Below, piece by piece: positions 25,594-35,114 of a stretch of 64,000 nt of DNA; within the stretch, counting starts at the first letter, position 1; each line of letters starts with the position of its first letter. This DNA is from Candidatus Gastranaerophilales bacterium (lineage in GTDB: Bacteria; Cyanobacteriota; Vampirovibrionia; Gastranaerophilales; Gastranaerophilaceae), in assembly GCA_944326915.1 (NCBI GenBank), contig CALVFT010000006.1, forward strand, positions 17,464 through 81,463, read 5' to 3'. A model generated the notes under the pieces. It saw nothing but the letters and a program-made list of their open reading frames with translations, was not told the origin of the DNA and searched no databases. Both the position numbers and the translations under genes were made by a program.

Positions 25594-26680
25594 ATTCCAA
25601 AAATTCTGACAAAATATTGTTACTGATAAGTATCCCTTCGTCAGAAAGCTTAAAACCTGTATTAGTTTCTAAAAGATACTTAGAATTAGTGAACTCTTTT
25701 ATTTGATATGAGTACTTTTCGAGGAAATTGATCCCGAATTTGTTGTTAATTTTTTCGATATTTATTCCTTCCATTTTTCTTAGTCCGAGAAAAATTTCTT
25801 CTTCTAATTCCTCTTGTTTAGTTACAACATGTTCTGTTGCATAAGTTGTTGGATTTGAGATGTATTCATTGATATTTGTGCTTTTAGAGTATCTGATGTT
25901 ATCTTTGTAGCCATGTGCTGCGCAGCCAAATCCGTAGTAATTTGAATTGTTCCAATAGTTTAGATTATGTTTGGATTCAAATCCTTTTTGGGAAAAATTA
26001 CTTATTTCATAATGATTAAAGTTTTCGTCTTTTAGTGTATTGATGGCTTGGAGATACATATCTGCTTGATTATCTTCATTTGGCAAGTTTTGTGGGTAAT
26101 GTTCATAAAAATAGCAGCCTTCATCAATTTTTAGCCCATATAATGAGATATGTTGGATATTTAATTCTACTGCTTTTTTTAGGTCATTTGTAAATTCTGA
26201 TATGCTTTGGTTTGGTAGGCCATATATAAAATCAAGACTTATATTTTGAAATCCATTATTTTGAGCGATTTTAACTGTATCAATAACGTCTTGAGAAGAG
26301 TGTTTTCTTCCTATTTGTTGTAATATTCTATCATTAAATGTTTGGCAGCCTATACTCAGTCTGTTTATCCCAATTTTTTTCAATTCTTTTAAATAATTAT
26401 TATCTACTGTTTCAGGATTGATTTCGACTGTAATTTCTGTTTTGTTATCAAAGTGTAGTTGTTGTAGAATTTTTGAAAAATCATCGCTTGTGAGAAGGGA
26501 TGGAGTTCCTCCTCCGAAATAAATTGTTGAAAGATTTTCGTTGTTGTAGTTGGTATTTATATCCTTTATAAGTGCATTAATATACTCATTTTTTAATTCA
26601 ATTTTTGGAAAAGAAATAAATGAACAATATTTACATTTTTGTTTGCAAAAAGGGATATGTATGTAAGCGTTTTTTACCAT
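25592..26680 (-). CDS. hemW: Radical SAM protein HemW (coproporphyrinogen III oxidase-like)
   Basis: A radical SAM protein of the HemN/HemW group. The Cys triad is Cys12, 16 and 19 (PFCKQKCKYC), GGGTP follows at 56-60 and DFIYGLPNQS lies mid-protein. Its 362 residues are shorter than HemN (about 450), and the N-terminal extension with the extra cysteine of HemN is missing, so HemW, a heme-binding chaperone-like protein, is the better call. Its haem partner is not visible in the window. No other haem gene is nearby. Confidence 0.85.
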   Translation of the reverse strand: MVKNAYIHIPFCKQKCKYCSFISFPKIELKNEYINALIKDINTNYNNENLSTIYFGGGTPSLLTSDDFSKILQQLHFDNKTEITVEINPETVDNNYLKELKKIGINRLSIGCQTFNDRILQQIGRKHSSQDVIDTVKIAQNNGFQNISLDFIYGLPNQSISEFTNDLKKAVELNIQHISLYGLKIDEGCYFYEHYPQNLPNEDNQADMYLQAINTLKDENFNHYEISNFSQKGFESKHNLNYWNNSNYYGFGCAAHGYKDNIRYSKSTNINEYISNPTTYATEHVVTKQEELEEEIFLGLRKMEGINIEKINNKFGINFLEKYSYQIKEFTNSKYLLETNTGFKLSDEGILISNNILSEFLE

Positions 26681-26820
26681 AAACTGATTTTACTATAAAA
26701 AAATATGTTGATTTTATAAAAATATCCATTAAAAGGTTGATGTGAAGTTGTAGTAATTCAGATATTGTATTTATGGGGAATATTCATTATCAGACTTGAA
26801 AAGGGATAGTTAGCTAACGT

Positions 26821-28029
26821 ATGAATGATAATAGAAATTCAATTGAATACAAAGAATTGTATGCTCAGTACAGCTGGTTTAGAAAAACTTATCTACCGGT
26901 TGTACAGCAAGCGTGTGATGAATTTTTCCTACCTGGATTCAAGTTTGAATTAGCCGGAATTAGTAAAAACATTAATACCCTAATGGATAAGGAAGCTTAT
27001 TTTGTTACCAAAATCAGAATCGATAAGCAGCATGACATGTTTTTCAGAATATCAGAAAGAGCAGTTGGTATAGTGCTTGATCGAACTTTGGGTAAATCTG
27101 GTAAGAGAATTAATTTGAATAAGCTTACTGATTTGGAAGCGAAGGTTATTACAGCTTTTAATGACTATATGTTTAATGCTACGTCTCAATTTTTATCCCC
27201 ACCGCCTCCAACATTAAAAAGAACAAACTTTGATATTATTCATCTTACTTTTTTGTTGAAGGATATGGATGAAAATGAGGTAGCAAAATTTATAATATCA
27301 TTACCGGCAGTTCTTTTAAAACCAGAGGAAGTAGTATCAAGCGGAGATAAATTTAACTATTCTGATTTTAAAACAAGTCCGTTGAATGTTGTTGTAAAAG
27401 TAGGTTCTACAAAATTTACTTTGTATGATTTAAAACACCTTGATGTAGATGACATAGTTGTCTTTGAAAATAGTGATGTAAAAAAGATGACAATGTCTTT
27501 CAAAGGATATGAAAAAACAATAAATTTAAACCCTAATTTGGGTCTTGTTATGCCTGTAGATAACGAGGGAGGAGATAATATGAGTGGAAACTCTAGTGAT
27601 AATCTTTGGGATAGTATTGAAGTCGAAATGGACGCTCAATTCGATTCAGTAAGAATTACTCTTGGAGAATTAAAAAGTATAGAAGAAGGTTTGGTGTTGG
27701 ATTTGACATCAATATATGATAATAAAGTTACTCTTTCTGTTGAAAACAAGCCAATTGCAAGAGGAGAGCTTGTTATTATAAATGATAGATATGGTGTAAA
27801 AATAGATGAAGTTATAGCGCAAGGTGGTGCTAATAACACTTCAGCACAAGTTCAAAACGAAGAAGTTAGTGAGCAAACAATGGATTCGATTGAAGAATTT
27901 GAACAAAATGAAAATGAACCTCAGTTTGAAACTCCTGAAGAAGCTCAAGGTGAATTCCAAACTCAACAAGAAGGAGATGAGGATGAATTTGATTACAGTG
28001 ATTTTGAACTAGAGGATGAGGATATTTAA
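26821..28029 (+). CDS. SpoA-domain protein, FliM/FliY/SctQ-like C-ring component
   Basis: Residues 1-170 form an alpha/beta domain resembling the middle domain of FliM or FliY. Two SpoA-type domains follow: SpoA1 at about 186-238 (PLNVVVKVG onward) and SpoA2 at about 264-333 (DSIEVEMDAQFDSVRITLGE). The last 65 residues are acidic. Two SpoA domains in one protein are typical of SctQ or of a fused FliM-FliN. It should form the cytoplasmic ring that sorts export substrates or switches the motor. The nearest SD-like AGGGA lies about 15 bases before the ATG, so the start is less certain. It opens the export-gate cassette. Confidence 0.7.
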   Translation: MNDNRNSIEYKELYAQYSWFRKTYLPVVQQACDEFFLPGFKFELAGISKNINTLMDKEAYFVTKIRIDKQHDMFFRISERAVGIVLDRTLGKSGKRINLNKLTDLEAKVITAFNDYMFNATSQFLSPPPPTLKRTNFDIIHLTFLLKDMDENEVAKFIISLPAVLLKPEEVVSSGDKFNYSDFKTSPLNVVVKVGSTKFTLYDLKHLDVDDIVVFENSDVKKMTMSFKGYEKTINLNPNLGLVMPVDNEGGDNMSGNSSDNLWDSIEVEMDAQFDSVRITLGELKSIEEGLVLDLTSIYDNKVTLSVENKPIARGELVIINDRYGVKIDEVIAQGGANNTSAQVQNEEVSEQTMDSIEEFEQNENEPQFETPEEAQGEFQTQQEGDEDEFDYSDFELEDEDI

Positions 28030-28077
28030 TAGTATAAAAATTGGATAAAAACTATTAAGACTTGATGGAGGGATAAG

Positions 28078-28446
28078 ATGAGCGGATATTTAATAAATTT
28101 TGTAGTTTATACAGCTGCAATGGTTGGATTAATTTTCTTTGCTTTGTTTGTGTATAAAAAAACTTCTGCAGGATTTGGAGCTAGTTCCAAGTCAAAATTT
28201 TTAAATGTAGAGGATTGTATTAGTCTTGCTCCTCGTAAAAATTTGTATGTGATTCGCGCAGGAAAAGAAAGATTTCTTGTTGCATCTGATGTGGATAGAA
28301 CTTCTTTGATTTCAAAATTGGATGAAAATTCTTCTATCCCGAAGCATATTGAACAAAAATCATCTGTTGATGATTTGCCTACAATTGTTGATTTCCCAAA
28401 AAAGAAAGAAACAACAGTTTTTCAAAATATCGTTAATAGAATATAA
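28078..28446 (+). CDS. fliO: FliO-like export-apparatus protein
   Basis: A short protein with one N-terminal membrane helix (about 5-27) followed by a cytoplasmic part. The segment SLAPRKNLYVIRAGKERFLV closely matches the core of FliO, which helps assemble the FliP pore. Its 122 residues are normal length. A GGAGGG site precedes the ATG. It lies immediately before fliP, as in flagellar operons. The assignment rests on motif plus position. Confidence 0.75.
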   Translation: MSGYLINFVVYTAAMVGLIFFALFVYKKTSAGFGASSKSKFLNVEDCISLAPRKNLYVIRAGKERFLVASDVDRTSLISKLDENSSIPKHIEQKSSVDDLPTIVDFPKKKETTVFQNIVNRI

Positions 28447-28459
28447 GGAAATAAAATAA

Positions 28460-29101
28460 ATGGATAGCGTTTTACATAATATGAATCCGGTACTACAAAT
28501 GTTGATAGTGATGACAGTGTTCTCACTAATCCCTTTTGTATTTTGCTGTATGACAAGTTTTTTGAGGTTTGTCATAGTTTTTTCTATGCTAAAGACTGCA
28601 ATGGGTACACAACAAGTACCTCCTTCTATTGTAATAATAGGTCTAGCAATGATTTTGACTTTTTATACAATGGGTGGAACTTTTCAGAAAATGTATGAAA
28701 TGGGTTCAGTTCCATACCAAAAGAATCAGAATATGATAGAGGCGATAAATGAGGGATCTAAACCGTTAAAAGAGTTTATGATGAAACAGACAAGAGAGAG
28801 TGATTTGGCATTTTTTATTGAAATGACACAAAAAACTCCGCCTAAAAGTCCTGATGAGGTTACTGTATGGCAAGTGGCTCCGGCATTTATTATAAGTGAA
28901 TTAAAAACATCTTTTGAAATAGGGTTTATTATATTTGTACCATTTATTGTACTTGACCTTGTTGTTGCAAATATATTACTTGCTTTAGGTATGTTTATGT
29001 TATCGCCTACGATTATTTCTTTACCGTTTAAGTTATTGATATTTATTGCAGTTGATGGTTGGGCGTTAATCGTTCAAGGACTGGTTACTAGTTACAATTA
29101 A
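28460..29101 (+). CDS. fliP: Flagellar/type III export gate protein FliP
   Basis: An inner-membrane protein that forms the export-gate ring with FliQ and FliR. Visible hallmarks are GTQQVPPSIVIIGLAMILTF near the first helices, PAFIISELKTSFEIGFIIF, and the C-terminal ISLPFKLLIFIAVDGWALIV. The 213 residues lack the cleaved N-terminal signal peptide of typical flagellar FliP, which makes the protein as short as the non-flagellar SctR. The charged loop is predicted to face the periplasm. It sits between the FliO-like gene and fliQ. Confidence 0.9.
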   Translation: MDSVLHNMNPVLQMLIVMTVFSLIPFVFCCMTSFLRFVIVFSMLKTAMGTQQVPPSIVIIGLAMILTFYTMGGTFQKMYEMGSVPYQKNQNMIEAINEGSKPLKEFMMKQTRESDLAFFIEMTQKTPPKSPDEVTVWQVAPAFIISELKTSFEIGFIIFVPFIVLDLVVANILLALGMFMLSPTIISLPFKLLIFIAVDGWALIVQGLVTSYN

Positions 29102-29123
29102 AATTATTGGAAAGGGTATATAA

Positions 29124-29612
29124 ATGGAAGCGTTAGTTGAATATTTAGCTAGAGGTTTTTTGTTAATGCTTGTAATATCGATGCCTTGTGTATTGGTTGC
29201 AGCCGGTATCGGTCTTGTTGTAGGTATTTTACAGGCCGTAACTCAGGTGCAAGAACAAACTATCGCTGCTGCTCCAAAAATTCTAGGAGTGTTTCTTGTG
29301 ATTGTTATCGGTGGAATTGGATATATTAACCTGCTTAAAAACTTTTTCACTGATGGAATGGCGTTAGCTTTTAATGCTGTATCTAAAAATGATACTTACG
29401 TTCTTTCATCTGATTATTACATGTATACAACGCCTTTTGAACATGAAATGAATGACAAGTTTAAAAATCAACCAGGCATGAATGAGTTAATGAAAAATCC
29501 TGGTAAAGTACCTTTCATTGATAAAAATCAAAAAATGAAATATTTACCAAGCCCTAGAACTCCTATGCCAAAACCTGATTTCGTAGAAACAAATAAAATT
29601 TTAGGAAGATAA
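29124..29612 (+). CDS. fliQ: Export gate protein FliQ with a long C-terminal extension
   Basis: Residues 1-85 match FliQ: two membrane helices around VLVAAGIGLVVGILQAVTQV and QEQTIAAAPK, with the expected length. Residues 86-162 are an extension not found in ordinary FliQ (about 89 residues). It is hydrophilic, Pro- and Lys-rich near the end (KYLPSPRTPMPKP) and has no recognised domain. It should lie in the cytoplasm or periplasm next to the gate. A GGAAAGGG site precedes the ATG. The gene is followed nine bases later by the secreted pilus-N-domain protein. Confidence 0.85.
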   Translation: MEALVEYLARGFLLMLVISMPCVLVAAGIGLVVGILQAVTQVQEQTIAAAPKILGVFLVIVIGGIGYINLLKNFFTDGMALAFNAVSKNDTYVLSSDYYMYTTPFEHEMNDKFKNQPGMNELMKNPGKVPFIDKNQKMKYLPSPRTPMPKPDFVETNKILGR

Positions 29613-29620
29613 AGTAGTAA

Positions 29621-30001
29621 ATGAAGAAGATTTTATTAACCTTTATAATGTTAATATTTCCATTGCGTGCATATGCTTTTGAAGATTATATGATCTTTTC
29701 TGATACTATTGTACGTGGTGTTGTTGTCGAAGATAATAATATCGCTGATGTTTTGCCCGTCCAAACTATTGACAATAACAAACAAATTATTTTATTCAAG
29801 CCTAAAAAACAGGGGACGACTTTTGTAATCGTTAAAATCGTTAATGGTGAAAGAAGAATTAAAGTAGATATTGATGAAAGCCATACTTGGTTTGAAAATA
29901 TTGATGGTTTTGAATTTTTACCGTGTGATATCGCTCCTGAGTATGTTCAAGTTGATGGTGTGGATCTTATCCCTCCACCTGTGAGTAGAAAGGGAGAGTA
30001 G
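29621..30001 (+). CDS. Secreted protein resembling the T2SS/T3SS pilus-formation N-terminal domain
   Basis: A signal peptide (MKKILLTFIMLIFPLRAYA) precedes a domain of about 75 residues with the layout seen at the N-terminus of secretin-type pilus assembly proteins: an early VVEDNNIADVLPV segment, then KQGTTFVIVKI with the GTT turn, then a last strand. The short C-terminal part ends PPPVSRKGE. No secretin barrel follows, so it is a stand-alone periplasmic domain. It lies between fliQ and fliR, directly abutting the latter. The family assignment is by pattern only. Confidence 0.6.
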   Translation: MKKILLTFIMLIFPLRAYAFEDYMIFSDTIVRGVVVEDNNIADVLPVQTIDNNKQIILFKPKKQGTTFVIVKIVNGERRIKVDIDESHTWFENIDGFEFLPCDIAPEYVQVDGVDLIPPPVSRKGE

Positions 30002-30781
30002 TTGGAAAATATAATTAATGAATTAATGAAAATGTTTCCTTTGATGAATACCTATTTGGCTGCAGGTATTCTGATATTTTCACGTCTACTTGGTTTTATA
30101 AGACTTGCACCTGTATTTAACAGAAAAGAAATTCCAGGGCTTGTGAAACTTAGTTTTGTACTTATGTTGACGATTGTTTTGACCGGTATAACCAAACCTA
30201 GTGTTAATGTAATACAAGATTCTTTTGCGCTTTCTATATTTTTAAATATAGTTGTAGGTGCGATGATTGGTTACGTTGCACAATTAATTTTGATTGCTGT
30301 AGAAGCAGGTGCAGATATGATCAATATGCAGATGGGACTTTCTTCTGCTATGGTGTTGGATCCTACGACATCAAGTCAGGTGTCAATATTGGGTAAATGT
30401 TTTTCTCTTTTAGGTGTATTGATTTTTATTGAGCTTGGAGGAATTTATTGGTTAATTCAAGCTCTTATAAGAAGTATCACAATATTTCCTTTGGGGGCTA
30501 CCTCTATTCCTTTAGATCAACTTGTAAATATGGATTATTTGATAGAGTTGTCTTCAAATGTTTTGTATATGGGCCTGCAAATAGCTTCCCCTGTCCTTTT
30601 AGCTACATTAGGACAGGATATAATCCTAGGTGTAATTTCTAAGACTGCCCCTCAGGTAAATGTTTTTCAATTGAGTTTCTTATTCAAACCTGTTTTAGGT
30701 GCCGCAATTTTAGTTTGGATTATGCCTATGCTTATAAATGTAATCAATGAATACTTCTTATCTTTTGCTCATATCATATAA
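30002..30781 (+). CDS. fliR: Export gate protein FliR
   Basis: A polytopic inner-membrane protein (259 residues, several helices) completing the FliP-FliQ-FliR export gate. RLLGFIRLAPVFNRKEIPG at the N-terminus and the QMGLSSAMVLDP segment are typical. The start is TTG 30002, directly after the upstream stop, with GGGAGAG a few bases before it. No FlhA or FlhB gene follows; the next gene is convergent and unrelated. It closes the export-gate cassette. Confidence 0.88.
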   Translation: MENIINELMKMFPLMNTYLAAGILIFSRLLGFIRLAPVFNRKEIPGLVKLSFVLMLTIVLTGITKPSVNVIQDSFALSIFLNIVVGAMIGYVAQLILIAVEAGADMINMQMGLSSAMVLDPTTSSQVSILGKCFSLLGVLIFIELGGIYWLIQALIRSITIFPLGATSIPLDQLVNMDYLIELSSNVLYMGLQIASPVLLATLGQDIILGVISKTAPQVNVFQLSFLFKPVLGAAILVWIMPMLINVINEYFLSFAHII

Positions 30782-30804
30782 AATGAAAAATCTAATATAT
30801 TAAA

Positions 30805-31218
30805 CTATTTTTTGATTAAATGGAATTTTCTTAGTTTATTTAGTTGTTCTATTGTTAAGTTATTGATTTCATTAGTTAAAGTTTGAAGCATATTTTGGTT
30901 ACGATATTCTGTCAGAGCCATGTGAGAAGGGATATCATTGAGAGATAAGGTATGATATGATAACACTTCTGAATAACTATTATCTCTTTTGCTTGTTAGT
31001 TTTGGAGCGTTTTCTCTTACACGATATCTTAGACCATATTCCAAAATTCGTTCTGGGATATTTTTTTTACGTCTTTTGTAATCTGTAATATGAATATCAC
31101 AATCTTTTGCAAATTCTTGCAATGTTGGGGATTGTTCTATTACTTTTTTTACTTCTTTGTTTGCTATATTTGTGTATAAACTACCAAATGTCAAGTTATT
31201 GTTATTAATAATTCTCAT
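30805..31218 (-). CDS. Hypothetical protein (137 aa)
   Basis: The protein is not recognised. It is basic, without signal peptide or membrane helix, and mostly helical. The N-terminus reads MRIINNNNLTFGSLY, similar in style to the openings of other small proteins in this window. Conserved Cys are scarce (one, C40). It is convergent with fliR and precedes the AcsC-like gene by more than 30 bases on the other side, so no operon partner is apparent. The Shine-Dalgarno site is weak. Confidence 0.5.
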   Translation of the reverse strand: MRIINNNNLTFGSLYTNIANKEVKKVIEQSPTLQEFAKDCDIHITDYKRRKKNIPERILEYGLRYRVRENAPKLTSKRDNSYSEVLSYHTLSLNDIPSHMALTEYRNQNMLQTLTNEINNLTIEQLNKLRKFHLIKK

Positions 31219-31253
31219 ATTGTGTATAAAACAAGTAAAAAATTTTTTTGTTA

Positions 31254-32378
31254 TTATGGTTTAAAATTCTTTACAAAATCGCCAATAGAGAATGCATCGA
31301 TAGTGCCTACAACTATTTCAAAGTCAAGGTTTTCGTTTTGAATTTCTTCTTCAAGTTCATCTTTCATATGAGCAAGAAGTCCAGGTATTATAATTTTTCT
31401 AGTTTTAACTTTTTCAGCAAGTTTAAAATTCTTTAGAGTTTTAGCTACCATTTTGGCAGTGAATTTTTCTGCAGACCAAGCTGTAAGTACACTCATCCCA
31501 TCAGCAGGAGTTACGATAAGATAAGACGGTACAGGAAGACTTTCAAGCTCATTTGCCACAGCAAAGAATGTCAATGCAAAGTTTGTTGTCAGGAATATTA
31601 TAGAATTTTCATCAGGATTGTTAAATTCGTATACTTTGGATTCTACTTGCAGTGGTTTTTGTGGGTCTGTGAAAATATTTTGTCGCAGACTGATTAATGC
31701 GTTGAATAGATTTTCGTCAAAGTCTTCAAAAATTAGCATATTTGCATATTTGCAAATATAGTATGAAGCCTTGGCACATAGTGAATATAAATCATTTGTG
31801 TGTTTAAAATATACGCATGTTGGAGATGAGTAGTTTTCATCTTTTTCAAGGACTGCTTTTTTTCTAATTTCTATTAATTTATTTGCTGTTGATTGAAAAT
31901 TTTCATCAATTATTTCTACAAGTGGAAGATTTTTTAAATCTTCATATTTGATGCAATTATCAAGTTTACCGTTTTGGGTTATAATTAGATCAATTTTTAT
32001 ATTTTCATTAATTTTATGAATTTCAAAATTTTTTATTTTTTCAAATTTTTCTTTCCAGTTTTTATCATTTAGGTTAACAATAACGGCAAGAGCTGTCTTG
32101 TTAATGAATGTTTTTTCATGTCTGTATAAAACATTTTCTCCGCCTATTTTAACCCCATTTATTTCAATAGTTTTTTGAGGCTGTTTTGAATGTTGTGCAA
32201 AAATATCTTTCAAATCGTCAGTTACATAATTACATTTTTCAATATCGATTTGATGTTTAGCGAGTTTTATTGCAAATGCCATACAGGTAGGACATCCACA
32301 TTCTTTACAATTTGTATGTTCTGCTTTTTTTGCACCCGGAAGGTATTTGAATATTTGTAATCCTGATAATTCTGCCAT
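31254..32378 (-). CDS. acsC: Corrinoid iron-sulfur protein large subunit-like (AcsC/CdhE-like)
   Basis: The N-terminal Fe-S motif is exact: Cys24, Cys27, Cys32 and Cys49 give C-x2-C-x4-C-x16-C, as in the CoFeSP gamma subunit, starting GLQIFKYLPG. The middle is a TIM-barrel-like part. The C-terminal cobalamin-binding domain is recognisable from VLTAWSAEKFTAKMVA, KIIIPGLLAHMKDELEEE and VVGTIDAFSIGDFVK. Its 374 residues are shorter than the usual 440 or so. Normally this subunit carries a methyl group to acetyl-CoA synthase, but no AcsB, CODH or methyltransferase gene is seen here. It overlaps the AcsD-like gene by one base. Confidence 0.8.
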   Translation of the reverse strand: MAELSGLQIFKYLPGAKKAEHTNCKECGCPTCMAFAIKLAKHQIDIEKCNYVTDDLKDIFAQHSKQPQKTIEINGVKIGGENVLYRHEKTFINKTALAVIVNLNDKNWKEKFEKIKNFEIHKINENIKIDLIITQNGKLDNCIKYEDLKNLPLVEIIDENFQSTANKLIEIRKKAVLEKDENYSSPTCVYFKHTNDLYSLCAKASYYICKYANMLIFEDFDENLFNALISLRQNIFTDPQKPLQVESKVYEFNNPDENSIIFLTTNFALTFFAVANELESLPVPSYLIVTPADGMSVLTAWSAEKFTAKMVAKTLKNFKLAEKVKTRKIIIPGLLAHMKDELEEEIQNENLDFEIVVGTIDAFSIGDFVKNFKP

Positions 32379-33079
32379 TATAAATTTTCCATTACTTCTA
32401 TTATATTTTTATCATTAATAACAATATAGTCTGCACCTGCAGCTTTTACAGCTGTTGCAGAAGCTATTTCTAAAAATGGTGCAAGGGTTTTATTTTTAGC
32501 TTCTTTTGTTTTTGCGGTTTCTTCTGCAACAAATGATATTATTGGAAGATTTAGATGTCTATCTCCTTTTATGCCTTCCAACTTGATTTTTTCCATAATG
32601 CTATATCCATATTCAAGTCCGTAGCCAAGACCTCCGATATCAGTATCAATTAATATGTTAGCTAAATTTAAGCCCATATCAGAAGCTAAAATGTTCATTT
32701 CCTTGCAAAGGTTTATATCAATTGGAGTTCTTATTACGAGTTTATGATCCCCTTTAATTATTGCAGGAACTATATTTTTGTATGTATTTTCATTTGCATG
32801 AGCTATAATACATTGAAACGGAAGTTGAGAAATAAGAGCAGGCAGGAGTTCTTTATCCATAGAATCATCGCCACAGCCTCTTACCATCAAAGGCTTTTTA
32901 ATAAAGGGAAGAAGCCCTTTTAAAGTATTTATGGCTTCTTCGATATTTTCTATTTTACTAAACTTAAGTCCGATAAAATCACATTTAGTATTTTGATATT
33001 CTGTAAGAGTTTCTTTTTTGTTTTCTATTTCCATTATCGGAATTTCAAGAATATATTTAGTATTAGCATTGACGTTCAT
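32378..33079 (-). CDS. acsD: Corrinoid iron-sulfur protein small subunit-like (AcsD/CdhD-like)
   Basis: A TIM-barrel protein of the CoFeSP delta type, with segments such as [32 protein letters not shown] and [19 protein letters not shown]. Its 233 residues are shorter than the usual 300-320, so parts of the N-terminus are missing. The start ATG 33079 lies inside the last codons of ftsH (17-base overlap), read in a different frame. This implies translational coupling to ftsH. With the AcsC-like protein it should form a heterodimer that binds a corrinoid. Its real substrate is unknown. Confidence 0.75.
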   Translation of the reverse strand: MNVNANTKYILEIPIMEIENKKETLTEYQNTKCDFIGLKFSKIENIEEAINTLKGLLPFIKKPLMVRGCGDDSMDKELLPALISQLPFQCIIAHANENTYKNIVPAIIKGDHKLVIRTPIDINLCKEMNILASDMGLNLANILIDTDIGGLGYGLEYGYSIMEKIKLEGIKGDRHLNLPIISFVAEETAKTKEAKNKTLAPFLEIASATAVKAAGADYIVINDKNIIEVMENL

Positions 33080-34961
33080 TTTTTACTTTTTCCATTAATT
33101 CTTCGAATGTCTTTTCATCAATAGTTTCTTGGTCAAGTAGTGCTTTAGAAATATATTCAAGCATATCTCTATTTTCTGTTAATAATTGTTTTGCGATTTC
33201 ATAACGTTCATCAACAATTTTTTTTACTTCTTTATCTATTTCTGCAGCGATTTCATCTGAGAAATCATTGCTGTGCCCAAAATCGCGTCCCATGAAAATA
33301 TGTTCTTGGCTTTTGCCGTATTGCATATGTCCCATTTTTTCGCTCATACCATATGTTGTTACCATGTTACGAGCTGTTTGAGTAACTTTTTCAAGGTCAT
33401 TGCTTGCGCCTGTTGTTATGTTATCGGCACCATATACAATTTCTTCTGCAACACGACCACCTAGTGTCATTGTAATTCTGTCAAGCAGTTGAGATTTTTT
33501 GTATGTAAGATGATCTTTTTCAGGTAAAGTCATTGTAACCCCTAGTGCCATTCCTCGAGGAATAATAGAAACTTTATGAAGCGGATCTGTATTTTTTAGA
33601 AGTTTTGCAAGTAGAGCGTGACCTACTTCGTGATATGCAGTATTTTCTTTTTCTTCATCTGTAATAATTCTACTTTTCTTTTCAGGTCCTGCAATTACTT
33701 TATCAATTGCTTCTTCAAGATTTTCCATTGAAATATTTTTTCTGTCATAACGAGCTGCCAATAAAGCTGCTTCATTAAGTAAGTTTTGCAAATCTGCTCC
33801 GGTAAATCCCGGTGTACGTTTTGCAAGAGTTTTTAGATCAACATCTTCTGCAAGTGGTTTATTTTTTGCATGAACTTTTAGAATTTGTTCTCTACCTAAG
33901 ATATCAGGTCTGTTGATTACTATTTGTCTATCAAATCTTCCTGGTCTTAATAATGCATTATCTAAGATATCAGGTCTGTTTGTTGCTGCTATTACGATAA
34001 TATTTACGTTTTCATCGAACCCGTCCATTTCAACAAGCAATTGGTTAAGAGTTTGTTCTCTTTCATCGTGGCCTCCACCCATACCGGCTCCACGTTGTCT
34101 ACCAACAGCATCAATTTCATCTATGAAGATAATACAAGGTTGATGTTTTTTAGCTTGGTCAAATAAGTCCCTTACACGGCTTGCACCTACGCCGACAAAC
34201 ATTTCTACGAAGTCTGAACCGCTGATTGAGAAGAATGGTACACCTGCTTCTCCTGCTACTGCCTTTGCCATTAGAGTTTTACCTGTTCCTGGAGGGCCTA
34301 CTAGAAGTACTCCTTTAGGAATTTTTGCTCCAAGTTTAATATATTTATCACCATTTTTTAGGAAGTCAACAATTTCTTCAAGTTCTTTCTTCTCTTCATC
34401 AATACCTGCAACGTCTTTGAAAGTTGTTTTTACTTTGCTGTCAAGAAGCATTTTGGCTTTACTTTTTCCAAATGACATAGCTTGTGAACCGCCAGCTTGA
34501 ATACTTTTTGCCATTACAACAAGGAATATTATGAAGAGTAAAGGAAGCATCAATGAGCCTAGTATGCCTACTAACTGAGACGATTCTGAAGGCTTTTTAA
34601 CAGTAATTTCTGCTTGTGATGCATCAAGTTTTTTCATCAAATCAGGATCATTTGGTGTTAATACTTTATACTGTACTTGAGGAGCTTTTTTCTCTGCTAT
34701 TCCAAAAGGGTTTTCAGGGGTTGGAGCTGTTGTTGTAGCTTTTGGCTTTTCAGCTTTTGGTTGTACTTTTGGGATAGCTATTAGAAAATCATCGGCTTTT
34801 TCAATTTTTTTAAATTCTCCTTTTTCAAGCTTTTGTAAAAAGTTTGAATATGATATCTCTGATGTTGATGTCGCAGGCCCTGCCATAATAACTGACGATG
34901 CAAAGATTAAGACAACTATTGCCAAAACTATATACATTCCTGCAGATTGACTTTTGTTCAT
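33063..34961 (-). CDS. ftsH: ATP-dependent zinc metalloprotease FtsH
   Basis: A membrane-anchored AAA+ protease that degrades membrane and regulatory proteins. Two N-terminal helices (about 10-28 and 132-151) flank a periplasmic part of about 100 residues that carries a Lys/Pro/Thr-rich insert ([13 protein letters not shown]). Walker A is GPPGTGKT (222-229), Walker B is IIFIDEID, and the zinc site is HEVGH (444-448) with a downstream Asp in NDLEK. Its 632 residues are normal length. The coupling of its last 17 bases to an acsD-like gene is unusual. Confidence 0.96.
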   Translation of the reverse strand: MNKSQSAGMYIVLAIVVLIFASSVIMAGPATSTSEISYSNFLQKLEKGEFKKIEKADDFLIAIPKVQPKAEKPKATTTAPTPENPFGIAEKKAPQVQYKVLTPNDPDLMKKLDASQAEITVKKPSESSQLVGILGSLMLPLLFIIFLVVMAKSIQAGGSQAMSFGKSKAKMLLDSKVKTTFKDVAGIDEEKKELEEIVDFLKNGDKYIKLGAKIPKGVLLVGPPGTGKTLMAKAVAGEAGVPFFSISGSDFVEMFVGVGASRVRDLFDQAKKHQPCIIFIDEIDAVGRQRGAGMGGGHDEREQTLNQLLVEMDGFDENVNIIVIAATNRPDILDNALLRPGRFDRQIVINRPDILGREQILKVHAKNKPLAEDVDLKTLAKRTPGFTGADLQNLLNEAALLAARYDRKNISMENLEEAIDKVIAGPEKKSRIITDEEKENTAYHEVGHALLAKLLKNTDPLHKVSIIPRGMALGVTMTLPEKDHLTYKKSQLLDRITMTLGGRVAEEIVYGADNITTGASNDLEKVTQTARNMVTTYGMSEKMGHMQYGKSQEHIFMGRDFGHSNDFSDEIAAEIDKEVKKIVDERYEIAKQLLTENRDMLEYISKALLDQETIDEKTFEELMEKVKNERQC

Positions 34962-35062
34962 TATTTACCCTCTCTTCAAATATTTCCTATGGGCTTATTA
35001 TAACTCAAAAACTTAAAAAATACTATATTATGTACCTTTTTGAACTTATTTAAATTTGATAA

Positions 35063-35100
35063 AAAATAAGGTATGACAATTCTTTGTCATACCTTATTTT
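35063..35100 (-). terminator. Terminator of the TonB-Exb operon
   Basis: A 17-bp stem (AAAATAAGGTATGACAA / TTGTCATACCTTATTTT) lies just after the stop of the last exbD gene on the minus strand, and also faces the start of the ftsH leader. Confidence 0.8.
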
Positions 35101-35114
35101 ATTTTGGAACTAAT

